Translations under genes and position numbers: made by a program
Source of the DNA: an uncultured Bacteroidales bacterium
GTDB lineage: Bacteria; Bacteroidota; Bacteroidia; Bacteroidales; Muribaculaceae
Reading direction: 5' to 3'
Length of the DNA: 64,000 nt
NCBI GenBank assembly: GCA_949123685.1
Contig: CASBHZ010000005.1
Coordinates: 1 to 64,000, forward strand
Shown: in pieces, positions 8,667-16,948 of the stretch
Numbering within the stretch: position 1 is the first letter of the stretch
Layout: every line of letters starts with the position of its first letter
Notes under the pieces: model-generated
What the model saw: only the letters and a program-made list of their open reading frames with translations
Told to the model about the DNA's origin: nothing
The model's database searches: none

Positions 8667-11135
8667 TTATACAATGGTTGAACCGTCCCACTTGATGTTG
8701 GCTGAGTGTTTCTTGCGGTCATAGGTGATGGTGCAGAAACGCAGGTAAGAGTTCTTGGGTTTAGTCTTGCCGGCAGCAATGTTGTATGTCTTGGTTGCCG
8801 TGAACACAGTTTTTCCTCCTGCGTTATTGAAGTTTGTGCCGGATTGGTTCATGGTTCCTCCGAGGTAACAATATATCGTGCAGGTAATGTTTCCGGATGC
8901 TCCACTGGTATACCATCCGGCTGCAAGACGAAGGTCAAGCGTTCGCGGAATCATGTTGGTTGCATTGGTTGCGACACCTTTCTGACCCGGATAAGGATAG
9001 GCATTTATTTCACGTGCGTTGAAATATACCGTTTCTCCCTGACCACCGGTGGCGTCACCACCCCAGCGCAACACTGTCTTTCCACCGAATGAAGTATTGT
9101 TTCCTTGACTCCATCCGACATATTTGTTGTTAAGGTTAGACACGGCACTTGTATTGAACGTCTTGTCTCTATAAACCACAGATGTCGGGTTTCCTGCAAA
9201 TCCGCACTTGATGTCAACATCTTTTGAACCCCAAGTGAATTTCACGACGAAATAGTCAAATTCCGGGATCACCACGAGGATTGCCTGGTCAATGGGAAGC
9301 GTGACAGTGTAGTCAGGATCGGATTTATGACCGAGCACGATGTCGCCCCATTGATCTTCTCCGGTCGGATGCCGGATTGAGCGGAATGTGAATACTCCGC
9401 TGTTCTTGTCGAAGAATGTTCCGGATGAACCGATGAAAGAGGGGAGACTTTTGATCACAACGTCTTTCAAACCTCCGTATACAGCCACGTCGGTTGTGGT
9501 GGTGAGGGTGTCGTTGCGTGAGGTAGGCTGTGCGATCTCGATCACTTCGTCTTTTGCTCCGATGAAAAGATTGTCAACGAAGATCGTGTCAGTATCGAGG
9601 GTCTGAATGTTTTTGAACACTACCGGTCCGCGTCCGTATGCTTCACTGAAATCTTCGGCATAAATGTCAGCATCCGGCTTGCGTGTCATTTTCACGTTGT
9701 TTGTTACGCCTGCATTTCCGGAGACGCTCGCCGTTTTCAGGTTGTCGAGCATTTTCCAGTTACCGCCTGTGCATGTCACAGTGACTTCTTTCTGATTGTG
9801 CGGCGGGCTGAGCCACATCTCTTTTACCGTAGGCTGACCTTGTAGGTGAACCCGGATCGTACCTTTGTCCGGTCTCTGGGTCACAGGCACACGTTTCTCA
9901 AGGTTTCCCGAGATGACAGACACATATGAACTGCGAGGTTTGTTGTCGACATATGTATCGGTATTGGCTGTGAGTTCATATGCATTGTTGCCGAGGTCTT
10001 TAACTGTCAGCCATGTAGCGTCGGCGGCTTTGGTCACGGTGTATGGAGTGCGACATTGCACACGAAGTGTATCTTTCCAGGCCATGCCCACCTCTCCTTT
10101 GTCGGTGACGATGGCGTTGTTGGCTATGCTGGCGTTCATGTTCTCGTCGATCCATGGAATGATCTCCGTGGTTACGTTCAACTGACGCTTGTTGTAAGAT
10201 ACTTTCACTTCATATATGCCGTTCATGCGCGGTGCGCGGGGAAGAATCAGATCTTTCTTGATCACGTGCGATCCGTCGTCACACGTAAGGTCCACATTCA
10301 AATGAAGAAGACATTTAGTGGTATCTGTCGCAGATGTAGGGGAGGCGTAGTCTGTGCCCCGGTGAGCCGGAATCAGGTAGCTGAGTGTATTTGCACCGAT
10401 CATGTGACCGTCTTCACCTTCGACCGGAATCAGGCTGATGCCACCCTTGAGGGGAACTTCACTTACCTCCGGTTTGAATTTTGAAGGATATAAACCTCCG
10501 TCCCAGTTGAGGGTGGTCGGCACATTGGTGATCTCCAGATTCTGGATGGCATTGATATCCAAATATTCCGATTTCTCGAAAATCACTTTCACCATGGCGA
10601 GATTACGGGTATACTGTGCCGGATAGTTATAATCTTTGTCCGGCTGGAAATGATCCACGTTCGTGAGATCGTCCGTTACCCATTTTCCGGATAATTCCAC
10701 ACCTTTTATAAAGGCGGTGTAGAGTTCGGGCATATCGGCAAGACTCCCGTCGGCATTCCTGCGGTCGTTGCGTATCATTATGCATTCTTCGGGCGTTTTG
10801 CCATATTCGGGTTCGGTGATCTGATCTGTGACATCCGAGGTCATTCCTGAAACGAGTGCGAAATTCCATCGTCCTTCTCCCAGAGAGAAAGTAAGCGAAT
10901 GATTTCCCGTCAATGTCAGTTCCGGTCTTTTGAGGTAGGCTCCGTTGCCTTTCACCACATCATGGAACTGATATAGCAGAGTGTTTCGGGTAAGGGCATC
11001 GGCACCTCCATGACCGAATTTCAGGGTCATGCGTCTGACCGCATGACTGTCCGGCCCTTCAAGCGCTTCGTTGGAGCAGGCTCCAAGAAGAAGGGTGGCA
11101 GCTACTGCGATGATACTGTATTTTACTGTCTTCAT
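8667..11135 (-). CDS. Large fimbria-associated lipoprotein with BACON-like modules
   Basis: 822 residues from the ATG at 11135; another in-frame ATG two codons earlier is possible. Lipobox LLGAC (Cys20) is followed by ALTR (residues 47-50), the same Arg-cleavage-like motif found in the neighbouring pilins. Residues ~330-420 look like a BACON-type module (YTVTKAADATWLTVKD, then RVPVTQRP). The C-terminus is a long beta-rich region of unknown fold. Position between the DUF3575 gene and another fimbrillin, with 4 and 18 base gaps, places it in the pilus operon. A role as tip adhesin is a reasonable guess because tip proteins are the largest and most variable in such operons, but no ligand can be named. 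Confidence 0.65.
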   Translation of the reverse strand: MKTVKYSIIAVAATLLLGACSNEALEGPDSHAVRRMTLKFGHGGADALTRNTLLYQFHDVVKGNGAYLKRPELTLTGNHSLTFSLGEGRWNFALVSGMTSDVTDQITEPEYGKTPEECIMIRNDRRNADGSLADMPELYTAFIKGVELSGKWVTDDLTNVDHFQPDKDYNYPAQYTRNLAMVKVIFEKSEYLDINAIQNLEITNVPTTLNWDGGLYPSKFKPEVSEVPLKGGISLIPVEGEDGHMIGANTLSYLIPAHRGTDYASPTSATDTTKCLLHLNVDLTCDDGSHVIKKDLILPRAPRMNGIYEVKVSYNKRQLNVTTEIIPWIDENMNASIANNAIVTDKGEVGMAWKDTLRVQCRTPYTVTKAADATWLTVKDLGNNAYELTANTDTYVDNKPRSSYVSVISGNLEKRVPVTQRPDKGTIRVHLQGQPTVKEMWLSPPHNQKEVTVTCTGGNWKMLDNLKTASVSGNAGVTNNVKMTRKPDADIYAEDFSEAYGRGPVVFKNIQTLDTDTIFVDNLFIGAKDEVIEIAQPTSRNDTLTTTTDVAVYGGLKDVVIKSLPSFIGSSGTFFDKNSGVFTFRSIRHPTGEDQWGDIVLGHKSDPDYTVTLPIDQAILVVIPEFDYFVVKFTWGSKDVDIKCGFAGNPTSVVYRDKTFNTSAVSNLNNKYVGWSQGNNTSFGGKTVLRWGGDATGGQGETVYFNAREINAYPYPGQKGVATNATNMIPRTLDLRLAAGWYTSGASGNITCTIYCYLGGTMNQSGTNFNNAGGKTVFTATKTYNIAAGKTKPKNSYLRFCTITYDRKKHSANIKWDGSTIV

Positions 11136-11145
11136 TGTCATTGGA

Positions 11146-11793
11146 TCATAGTTGTCGGGTCTCGTTCTCTATATCCTTTTCCTTTTCTTTTTTGCAGCCA
11201 TTGTCTATGATATATCCGACGCTTACGCTGAATCTTGTCGGACCTACCCAGCCTCTTGTCTGCTTGCGTTTCATAGGATAGTTTCTGTATAAACCTCCGA
11301 GCTTATATTTGTCATATTGAAGATGTGCGTATCCCACTCCGAGGTTTATATCAATCTGCCAATGGCGGTTGAACTCATATTTCCAGCCACCGCTCACACC
11401 GGCTGAGCAGCCCCATCCCTGGCGTCGGAAACTTTGATCCATGTCGTTGTTGCGATACAGGCCGATATTGAAGTTGCCATACATCGCGTATATGCCGGCA
11501 TACCATCCTTTGGCGATTTTGTTGCAGATATGTTCCGATTCTTTGAAATAGTAGCGGCATTCGCCTGCCACCTGAAGGGAGCGGAACACCTCTTCATGTT
11601 TCTTGCTTAGATAGGGGAGCCACATTATGTCGCCACTGACCGAAATGTGGGGTGTCAGTCCGTGCTCGTAACCGATGTTGGGTGTGCCGACAAGTATTGC
11701 CGGAGCGTTCACCTTTATCATCTGGGCGTCGGCTGTCGCGCTTCCCGCGATGAGCGCTGCAGCGATGAGTATATGTCGGAATATAGTTTTCAT
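11146..11793 (-). CDS. DUF3575 outer-membrane protein of the pilus operon
   Basis: 215 residues. The ATG at 11793 begins a signal peptide ending in ATADAQ; upstream in-frame ATGs would add a hydrophilic leader and overlap the previous gene. The sequence alternates short strands with NAPAILVGTPNIGYEHGL at the start and FSVSVGYIID at the end, the pattern of the DUF3575 family, which is likely a small beta-barrel. These genes are regularly found beside Mfa2/FimB-type anchors in Bacteroidales pilus loci, as here. The exact role is unknown; an accessory outer-membrane function in pilus assembly or anchoring is inferred from context only. Confidence 0.8.
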   Translation of the reverse strand: MKTIFRHILIAAALIAGSATADAQMIKVNAPAILVGTPNIGYEHGLTPHISVSGDIMWLPYLSKKHEEVFRSLQVAGECRYYFKESEHICNKIAKGWYAGIYAMYGNFNIGLYRNNDMDQSFRRQGWGCSAGVSGGWKYEFNRHWQIDINLGVGYAHLQYDKYKLGGLYRNYPMKRKQTRGWVGPTRFSVSVGYIIDNGCKKEKEKDIENETRQL

Positions 11794-11858
11794 CTTTTTC
11801 AGGTTTGTTGTTTGACTTCCGGTATTCAGCCGTGTCATGTATTGTGAGAGAGGTCGGT

Positions 11859-12788
11859 TCATTTATTTTGTCCTCCGTCAATTTCAACGGAGCCACCTTG
11901 GATCGTTTCGTCCCATCCTTCGATGGTTATCATGAATCCTTCGTTATAAATGTCAATTATGAATGTCCTGCCGTGCAGGATGGTTATCGGTTTGGATTCC
12001 CGGTTGGTCAATGCGAAGCTGTAGCTCCTTATTTTCTTGCCGGTTTCATCTTTCATCTCAAGAGTGAGATGCATCAGCTGGTCTTTTACGGTAGGGAACA
12101 GCAGTCCGGAGAACTCGAATTTAGCTCCCTCTGCCGCTTCAGGCCATGGCTGCACTTCGTTGATGTCATAGCGTGTGAAGGAATCAGGATTGCCCGACGT
12201 GATTGTGTCGAGATCAGCTTTCTGTTCCGTAGCTATTCCTGTCAAGGTCATGGCAGCTTTCTTCACTGCCTCTGCTGATATGTCGGTGCCTCTGTAACGC
12301 ACTTTTATAATAGCCGGATACAATTCGAGGCGAGCCGTGTCGGTCACGTTGATGCCGAAAGTTTCGATTTCCCTTTTGATATAGTCAAACCTCATGTAAG
12401 CCGGTGCCTTGAAAGAGTTTTCTTCATCTTTTCCGTCAAGACAGAACGAGGCAATAGACAGGTCGTCGATATCATTGAAACTTACGGAATCCGTGTCGGT
12501 AAGGACACATGTCTTATAGTTTGCCGGCGGGATGCGGAATGCGAAAATGCCCGCGTCGAGCACGTTGTCGCCTGTTTGTCCGACTTTGGCGAATATGTCG
12601 CCAACAAGTTTTCCGGTCTCTTTATCCCAGACCAGCACACGGCAGTTGCTGACTATACGCTCTTTAAACTCGGGCACGAAAACCTTGTAGTTCATGTCAT
12701 CCTCAAAATAATCGTTGGTGCATGAACCGAGTCCAAGGAGCATTGTCAGGCAGGATGCGGCGTAAATCGCGAATCTGCGCAAACTCAT
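11859..12788 (-). CDS. Mfa2/FimB-family pilus anchor lipoprotein
   Basis: 309 residues. The signal peptide ends LGSC (Cys23). It shows Mfa2/FimB features: CRVLVWDKETGKLV in the first domain, IPPANYKTCVL (the G/A-x-Y strand that recurs in this family), and a second domain ending TFIIDIYNEGFMITIEGWDE. In Porphyromonas, Mfa2 and FimB remain as lipoproteins, anchor the pilus to the outer membrane and limit its length. Consistent with that, this protein lacks the TR cleavage motif seen in the other pilins of the operon. It lies directly after the major pilin, separated from it by a strong hairpin. Confidence 0.85.
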   Translation of the reverse strand: MSLRRFAIYAASCLTMLLGLGSCTNDYFEDDMNYKVFVPEFKERIVSNCRVLVWDKETGKLVGDIFAKVGQTGDNVLDAGIFAFRIPPANYKTCVLTDTDSVSFNDIDDLSIASFCLDGKDEENSFKAPAYMRFDYIKREIETFGINVTDTARLELYPAIIKVRYRGTDISAEAVKKAAMTLTGIATEQKADLDTITSGNPDSFTRYDINEVQPWPEAAEGAKFEFSGLLFPTVKDQLMHLTLEMKDETGKKIRSYSFALTNRESKPITILHGRTFIIDIYNEGFMITIEGWDETIQGGSVEIDGGQNK

Positions 12789-12861
12789 TTGTTATTCTCG
12801 TTAGAATGTGGAATTTGTATTCCCGTGCCGGATTGTCCTGTTTCACGGGAGTAGGGAAATT

Positions 12862-12894
12862 TTTCCGGAGAGACGGAGGTCGTCTCTCCGGAAA
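12862..12894 (-). terminator. Strong hairpin between major pilin and anchor gene
   Basis: TTTCCGGAGAGACG (12862-12875) and CGTCTCTCCGGAAA (12881-12894) form a perfect 14-base stem with a 5-base loop. It starts only ten bases past the pilin stop codon and there is no clear U-tract after it. It probably acts as a partial terminator or RNA stabiliser, giving more pilin than anchor transcript. Confidence 0.75.
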
Positions 12895-12904
12895 TAATAA
12901 TGGA

Positions 12905-14341
12905 TTAAAGTTCAAGCTCGGATGCCAGGATAGCAGAATCCCAGTCAAGAGGTTCGCCGACAGACACAGTGAGGTTACCCACGTTGTCAGGACGTTCGGG
13001 AAGCTCCATGGAACCGCCGTCACGGAAGATGACATTAACCTCGCGGATAGTGTTTGCCATGAAGCCTTGGTTGATGTAACCTACCCAATATACGGTTTTC
13101 TCCTCTGTAAGGGTGCCTTCCTTGCAGACATGACCGGGAAGACCTTTTGCAGATATGATGAGGAGGTAGCGGTTCTGCTTGAGGGGGTCGTTGGCTGATA
13201 CGCCGGAGAGCTGCTGGCGGTTGTTGTTGGGGAGAACGATGATGTCGCGCCAAGCGTTGGCGTTATATTTGTCGTTTTCGATGCCGATGATCTTGCCGCC
13301 CTCTTTATATCCGGAAGTGGGGTTTGAAGTGTAGAACTGACGTGCGCTTTCCACCGGCTGGGTAACCAGTATTGAAGAGGCGGAGGATGTTCCGGAAGTT
13401 CCTGCATATACCTTTTCACCGTTCACCATGCGGTCCTGAGCCATCGGGATCACATAGTCAGGCACGGTTGCGATCATTATGCTTGCGTCTTTGAGGAAGT
13501 TGACTTTTCCGTCGGGGTTTAAGTTTACGTCGGCGTTGTTTGTCTTACCTTCTTCTCCTGCGATGTTAACACGCAGACGCATAAGTGACACCTCGCGTTT
13601 GAGTTTGATGGTTGCTGCGGTTGTCTGACCGGAGATCACTGTCACGGCAGGGTCTGTGCCGTTCACGAAGCCTTGCCCGAGGAAAATCTCGGTTGGTTCA
13701 GCTAATGGCACCTCGCTGCGGCTCTGTCCGCTGGCTGCAACCTGGTTCTGATAGAACTGAGGGAACTGGCTGGTTGCCGGAGAGATCTTACAGTTGTATA
13801 TGAAACGGTTCATCACGTTGCTGGCGTTCCATGCCTGTAGGGTACCTGCGATTTCGGTCTTTATAGACTGGATGGCACTGTTGGCATTTGCAACTGCCAT
13901 CAGGCGGTAACTACCGGAGGGTACGTTGGAATATGTGTATGTGATCGTTCCGCTTTCGGTAGGATTAGTCTGAAGAGTGTTCTTGATGCGTTCCGCATCG
14001 ATAAGGTCTGAGAAGTGAATTACGCCCTGTGCGTCATAAAGGAATATCTGAAGGCTTTTAACATTATCCCAGCTTGTCAGGGGCACTGCGTCTGAAATGG
14101 CATCGGTATTGGTGGAACCGTTTGTGGAGGAGCCGGGAAGCTCGGTTGTGGAATCGCCTCCGTCACCTTCTCCCTCACCATCGCCTTCAGCTCTGGTGCT
14201 GTTGGCTTGAGTGAAATTGATAGCGAATGCAAGTTTTCCGTATTCCGTTTCATCTGGAGTCGGAATTTCGTTGCTTGAGCAGGCGGCCAGACCGCTTACG
14301 AGAAGCGAGGCCACGGGTAAGACATAGAAATTTCTTTTCAT
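12905..14341 (-). CDS. Major fimbrial subunit, Mfa1/FimA-like type V pilin
   Basis: 478 residues. The signal peptide ends LAAC (Cys21), followed by NSTRAEG with Arg50 as the likely protease site that removes the N-terminal strand before strand-exchange polymerisation. A Gly/Asp/Glu-rich low-complexity linker (residues ~52-65) follows. Two beta-sandwich domains are visible: VKSLQIFLYDAQGVI and YRLMAVANANS in the first, KLKREVSLMRLRVNI opening the second. The C-terminal LTVSVGEPLDWDSA is typical of Mfa1-type donor strands. First in its operon, preceded by a long leader and followed by a strong hairpin, it is best read as the abundant shaft protein. Confidence 0.85.
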   Translation of the reverse strand: MKRNFYVLPVASLLVSGLAACSSNEIPTPDETEYGKLAFAINFTQANSTRAEGDGEGEGDGGDSTTELPGSSTNGSTNTDAISDAVPLTSWDNVKSLQIFLYDAQGVIHFSDLIDAERIKNTLQTNPTESGTITYTYSNVPSGSYRLMAVANANSAIQSIKTEIAGTLQAWNASNVMNRFIYNCKISPATSQFPQFYQNQVAASGQSRSEVPLAEPTEIFLGQGFVNGTDPAVTVISGQTTAATIKLKREVSLMRLRVNIAGEEGKTNNADVNLNPDGKVNFLKDASIMIATVPDYVIPMAQDRMVNGEKVYAGTSGTSSASSILVTQPVESARQFYTSNPTSGYKEGGKIIGIENDKYNANAWRDIIVLPNNNRQQLSGVSANDPLKQNRYLLIISAKGLPGHVCKEGTLTEEKTVYWVGYINQGFMANTIREVNVIFRDGGSMELPERPDNVGNLTVSVGEPLDWDSAILASELEL

Positions 14342-14702
14342 ACTTACAAGTTGTTTGTTTATTATAAAAATTATAAGTTTCCTTTTTCTTGTAGCATAAA
14401 CTATCGGCTCCCCTGAAAGAGGAACTAACAGCGATTGGAAAATTAAATGTCACGCTTTTAAACGATGTTGCGCGGCGTATGAATCAAGGGCCTGCGGAGA
14501 TGTGTGTAATTCGTAGGCTCAAGAGTTAAGGATGAAAAGGTTGTGTCGGTAAATTTATGATAGGTGTATTTTCGATAACGCTTAATTGTTCATAAGAATA
14601 TCGGCGTGTTTTCATCCGTAAATTAGGTTGATGTTGAAATAATAGGCAATTAGGGTTGCTACATCATTGATGCATTGCAGCCATGTCATTTTTTCAGCAC
14701 GG

Positions 14703-14710
14703 CAAAATTA
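14703..14710 (-). promoter_or_regulatory. Possible -7 box for the major pilin operon
   Basis: On the minus strand this reads TAATTTTG, matching the Bacteroidetes housekeeping -7 consensus TAnnTTTG. The upstream -33 element is weak. If used, the transcript has a leader of roughly 350 bases before the pilin ATG. Confidence 0.4.
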
Positions 14711-14841
14711 CAAATAAAAAATCGAAATACCCCCTCCCGAATAGTTAATTTATGTTAAAATATTAACAATTGAATGAACTTTTCCTAATGTTAATGAAAG
14801 TTAAACATGATAGCATGTGCCATTTTTTAGTTAAAATCTTG

Positions 14842-14849
14842 TAATTTTG
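14842..14849 (+). promoter_or_regulatory. -7 promoter box upstream of the fimbrillin gene
   Basis: TAATTTTG matches TAnnTTTG and ends 29 bases before the ATG at 14879, a usual distance. A clear TTTG at -33 is not present; the AT-rich stretch around 14818-14830 may serve instead. Confidence 0.5.
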
Positions 14850-14878
14850 CGCCGCTTTAAGAAATAACTAACGTATTT

Positions 14879-15928
14879 ATGATTAAAAAAGTTCTATTTT
14901 TTACGGCAGCCACTCTTGCACTGACTGCATGTACTCAAACAGATCTGATTGAAGAGAATCAAGAATCGGGTGCGATTATCGGTTTTAATTCACATGTGAA
15001 AAACAGCACTCGTGCTGTCACTAATGCCAATTTTTCCAAGTTCTTTGTGTTCGGAGGTTATACCCTTCCGGAACAGGCGGACTATCACACCTTGTTCAAT
15101 GGTGTTGAGGTGTCGAAGGATGGAGACAACTGGACTTATTCGGGCTCTTCAAAGTATTGGATAAAGGATGCTTCCTATAAGTTTTATGGCTATAGCTGTG
15201 ACAATTTGGCATTGAATTATGGTACGGCGACATTTTCGACTGAAGGTGCTGATGCCGGTACATTCAAGATTACTGAATTCGTATGTAATGACACTCATCA
15301 GCATGATCTCGTTTTTGCCGAGTCTCAGGCAGTAGGAAAGGAAACCGGTAATGAAAAGGTGGCAATGAGCTTTAAGCATCTTCTTGCTAAGGTGAATGCA
15401 AAATTCAAAAGCGGTTTTGATCCTGATTTTACAATAACAATTTCAGATGTGGAGCTTCGTAATGTCTATGACAAGGCTGATTTTTCATCCAAGACAGGAG
15501 GATGGAGCAATCAGCTACGAACAGTGGAATATAACGATGGTGCTTCACAATGGACTAAAGTGACGCTCAGGCTTGAAGGCTCTGATAACACTATATATGC
15601 TGCCAAGCCGGGTTCGGAAGGTGTCGAAGCTGTGCCTGCAAAGGATTTAGTGACGTCTGCGGGATTCGTGCTTCCTGTGACATATTCTACAAACAACCTT
15701 ACCCTCAGTTTCAAGATTGTTGTTAAGCAAGGAGATGATACAATATATTCGGACTATGTAAGGGGTAACATACAACCTTCTTGGGTTACCGGCAATGCTT
15801 ATACGTATAATGTAACAGTTAACGGCTCTGCTGCCGGTATTGAGAAAATCGAGTTTAGTGTGGATGCCACAGATGGCGTTCAGGACTGGACCGAGAATCC
15901 TGATACGGATTTCAATGTAGGTACCTAA
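14879..15928 (+). CDS. Fimbrillin-family lipoprotein
   Basis: 349 residues with lipobox LTAC (Cys18) and NSTRAV (Arg45), the Arg-cleavage motif shared with the neighbouring pilins. The stretch MSFKHLLAKVNAKFKSGF is a hallmark of the Bacteroidales fimbrillin-like family, and the C-terminal IEFSVDATDGVQDW is the usual final strand with a conserved Trp. It would be exported as a lipoprotein and could polymerise or serve as tip or minor subunit. It has its own promoter and terminator, so it is a single-gene unit. Its likely partners, the DUF5119 and OmpA-DUF3575 genes, lie convergently on the other strand. Confidence 0.85.
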   Translation: MIKKVLFFTAATLALTACTQTDLIEENQESGAIIGFNSHVKNSTRAVTNANFSKFFVFGGYTLPEQADYHTLFNGVEVSKDGDNWTYSGSSKYWIKDASYKFYGYSCDNLALNYGTATFSTEGADAGTFKITEFVCNDTHQHDLVFAESQAVGKETGNEKVAMSFKHLLAKVNAKFKSGFDPDFTITISDVELRNVYDKADFSSKTGGWSNQLRTVEYNDGASQWTKVTLRLEGSDNTIYAAKPGSEGVEAVPAKDLVTSAGFVLPVTYSTNNLTLSFKIVVKQGDDTIYSDYVRGNIQPSWVTGNAYTYNVTVNGSAAGIEKIEFSVDATDGVQDWTENPDTDFNVGT

Positions 15929-15944
15929 TTGTCTGTTCATAACA

Positions 15945-15982
15945 AAAAATGGTGTGCTAAAAAATTAGCGCACCATTTTTTT
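15945..15982. terminator. Bidirectional terminator after fimbrillin
   Basis: AAAAATGGTGTGCTAA (15945-15960), four-base loop, TTAGCGCACCATTTTTTT (15965-15982): a 16-base stem with one G-U pair, flanked by A and T runs on both sides. It can end the fimbrillin transcript and the convergent minus-strand one. Confidence 0.9.
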
Positions 15983-15997
15983 GTTTAAATCATAACT

Positions 15998-16948
15998 TCA
16001 TTGTTTTCCTATTGGAAAGTCAATGTCTTCGTGGTCTCCCCAATCATCAATATCGGGATCGAATCCCGAATCTGTGCTGCCTTCATTGTCTTCCACCCTC
16101 AAGCCTGATACGGTGATATTTCCGCCGCGTGGCTGCGTGGTAAGCTGATCCGTGACATCGATGTTGAAGACCTTAGATTTTCCGTTGATAAGGGTTGCTT
16201 CGAGGCATAGTGTATAGCGCCCGGAGGCTCGCGATGTGTTGCCGGGAGTATATCCGGGAATGCCGAAAGAGGTTATGTCGGCATGTGCGCCATAAGCGGT
16301 GAGGGAGCATTCGTAGACAATTGTGGCTGTTGATGATGTTGTTGTCCCGTTGTGCATTATTACCTCTTCCGCCATTCCGGCAAGGGCACCGCGCACTTCT
16401 GATACGCGGTTTAGTCCGTGTTCGAACTCATATCGCACGTCATAACGGAAAACGAGAGGACGCATGGTTGCCGGAACCTGCATCTGCTCATGATTGCCGA
16501 CATCAGGAAGATCCGTGACATATGCGGCATAAAGCATATCCGGGGGATTGAGAGCGATCTCGTCGGGATGGATATCGCGCAGGCTCTGTGGCGGCTTAAT
16601 GCCGGCAGGTGTGGAAGTGGCGTAAGCGGAGGTGGGCGCAGACATGTCGAAGAATAGTATACGTTCCGTGTCATTGTTGTATATGAGCATGGAGTGCGTG
16701 CCCGAGCTTCCGAAGTTTATATCACCGCCTGTTCCTGAGATATAATATTCATAAGATTCACCGGTCTCACTGTCATAAACGATAACGGTAATCCCTTCAG
16801 GCGTTTCATCTTCGGGAATGTCGGTAGTGCCAGGCCAGGAGAAATCCATAGATGCCGATCCGAAATGGTTATAGCACAGTTCTTCGCGACAAGAGTTCAT
16901 GAAGATGACCGCAGCTGCAGTTGAAATATAAACAGCCGTTTTTTTCAT
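15998..16948 (-). CDS. DUF5119-family lipoprotein of a pilus locus
   Basis: 316 residues. The signal peptide ends in MNSC (Cys20), followed by REELCYNHF, the conserved start of DUF5119 proteins. The family resembles Mfa2/FimB anchors and is usually encoded between a DUF3575 gene and fimbrillins. The interior has GITVIVYDSETGES and alternating strands, consistent with beta-sandwich domains. The ATG overlaps the stop of the upstream gene by four bases, so the two are translationally coupled. A pilus-anchor or accessory role is inferred from family and neighbourhood. Confidence 0.8.
   Translation of the reverse strand: MKKTAVYISTAAAVIFMNSCREELCYNHFGSASMDFSWPGTTDIPEDETPEGITVIVYDSETGESYEYYISGTGGDINFGSSGTHSMLIYNNDTERILFFDMSAPTSAYATSTPAGIKPPQSLRDIHPDEIALNPPDMLYAAYVTDLPDVGNHEQMQVPATMRPLVFRYDVRYEFEHGLNRVSEVRGALAGMAEEVIMHNGTTTSSTATIVYECSLTAYGAHADITSFGIPGYTPGNTSRASGRYTLCLEATLINGKSKVFNIDVTDQLTTQPRGGNITVSGLRVEDNEGSTDSGFDPDIDDWGDHEDIDFPIGKQ

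Larger units (their letters stand above)
14342..14878. other. 537-base divergent intergenic region of the two pilus loci
   Basis: No gene is seen here. It separates the major pilin (minus) from a fimbrillin (plus) and holds a TAnnTTTG-type box for each direction (listed separately). The pilin box lies ~360 bases from its start codon, implying a long untranslated leader. I looked for flanking inverted repeats that would mark an invertible promoter and found none. Confidence 0.6.

Noticed and set aside
14342..14878. Invertible promoter controlling the pilus operons
   Set aside because: No pair of inverted repeats flanking a promoter and no adjacent invertase gene was found.
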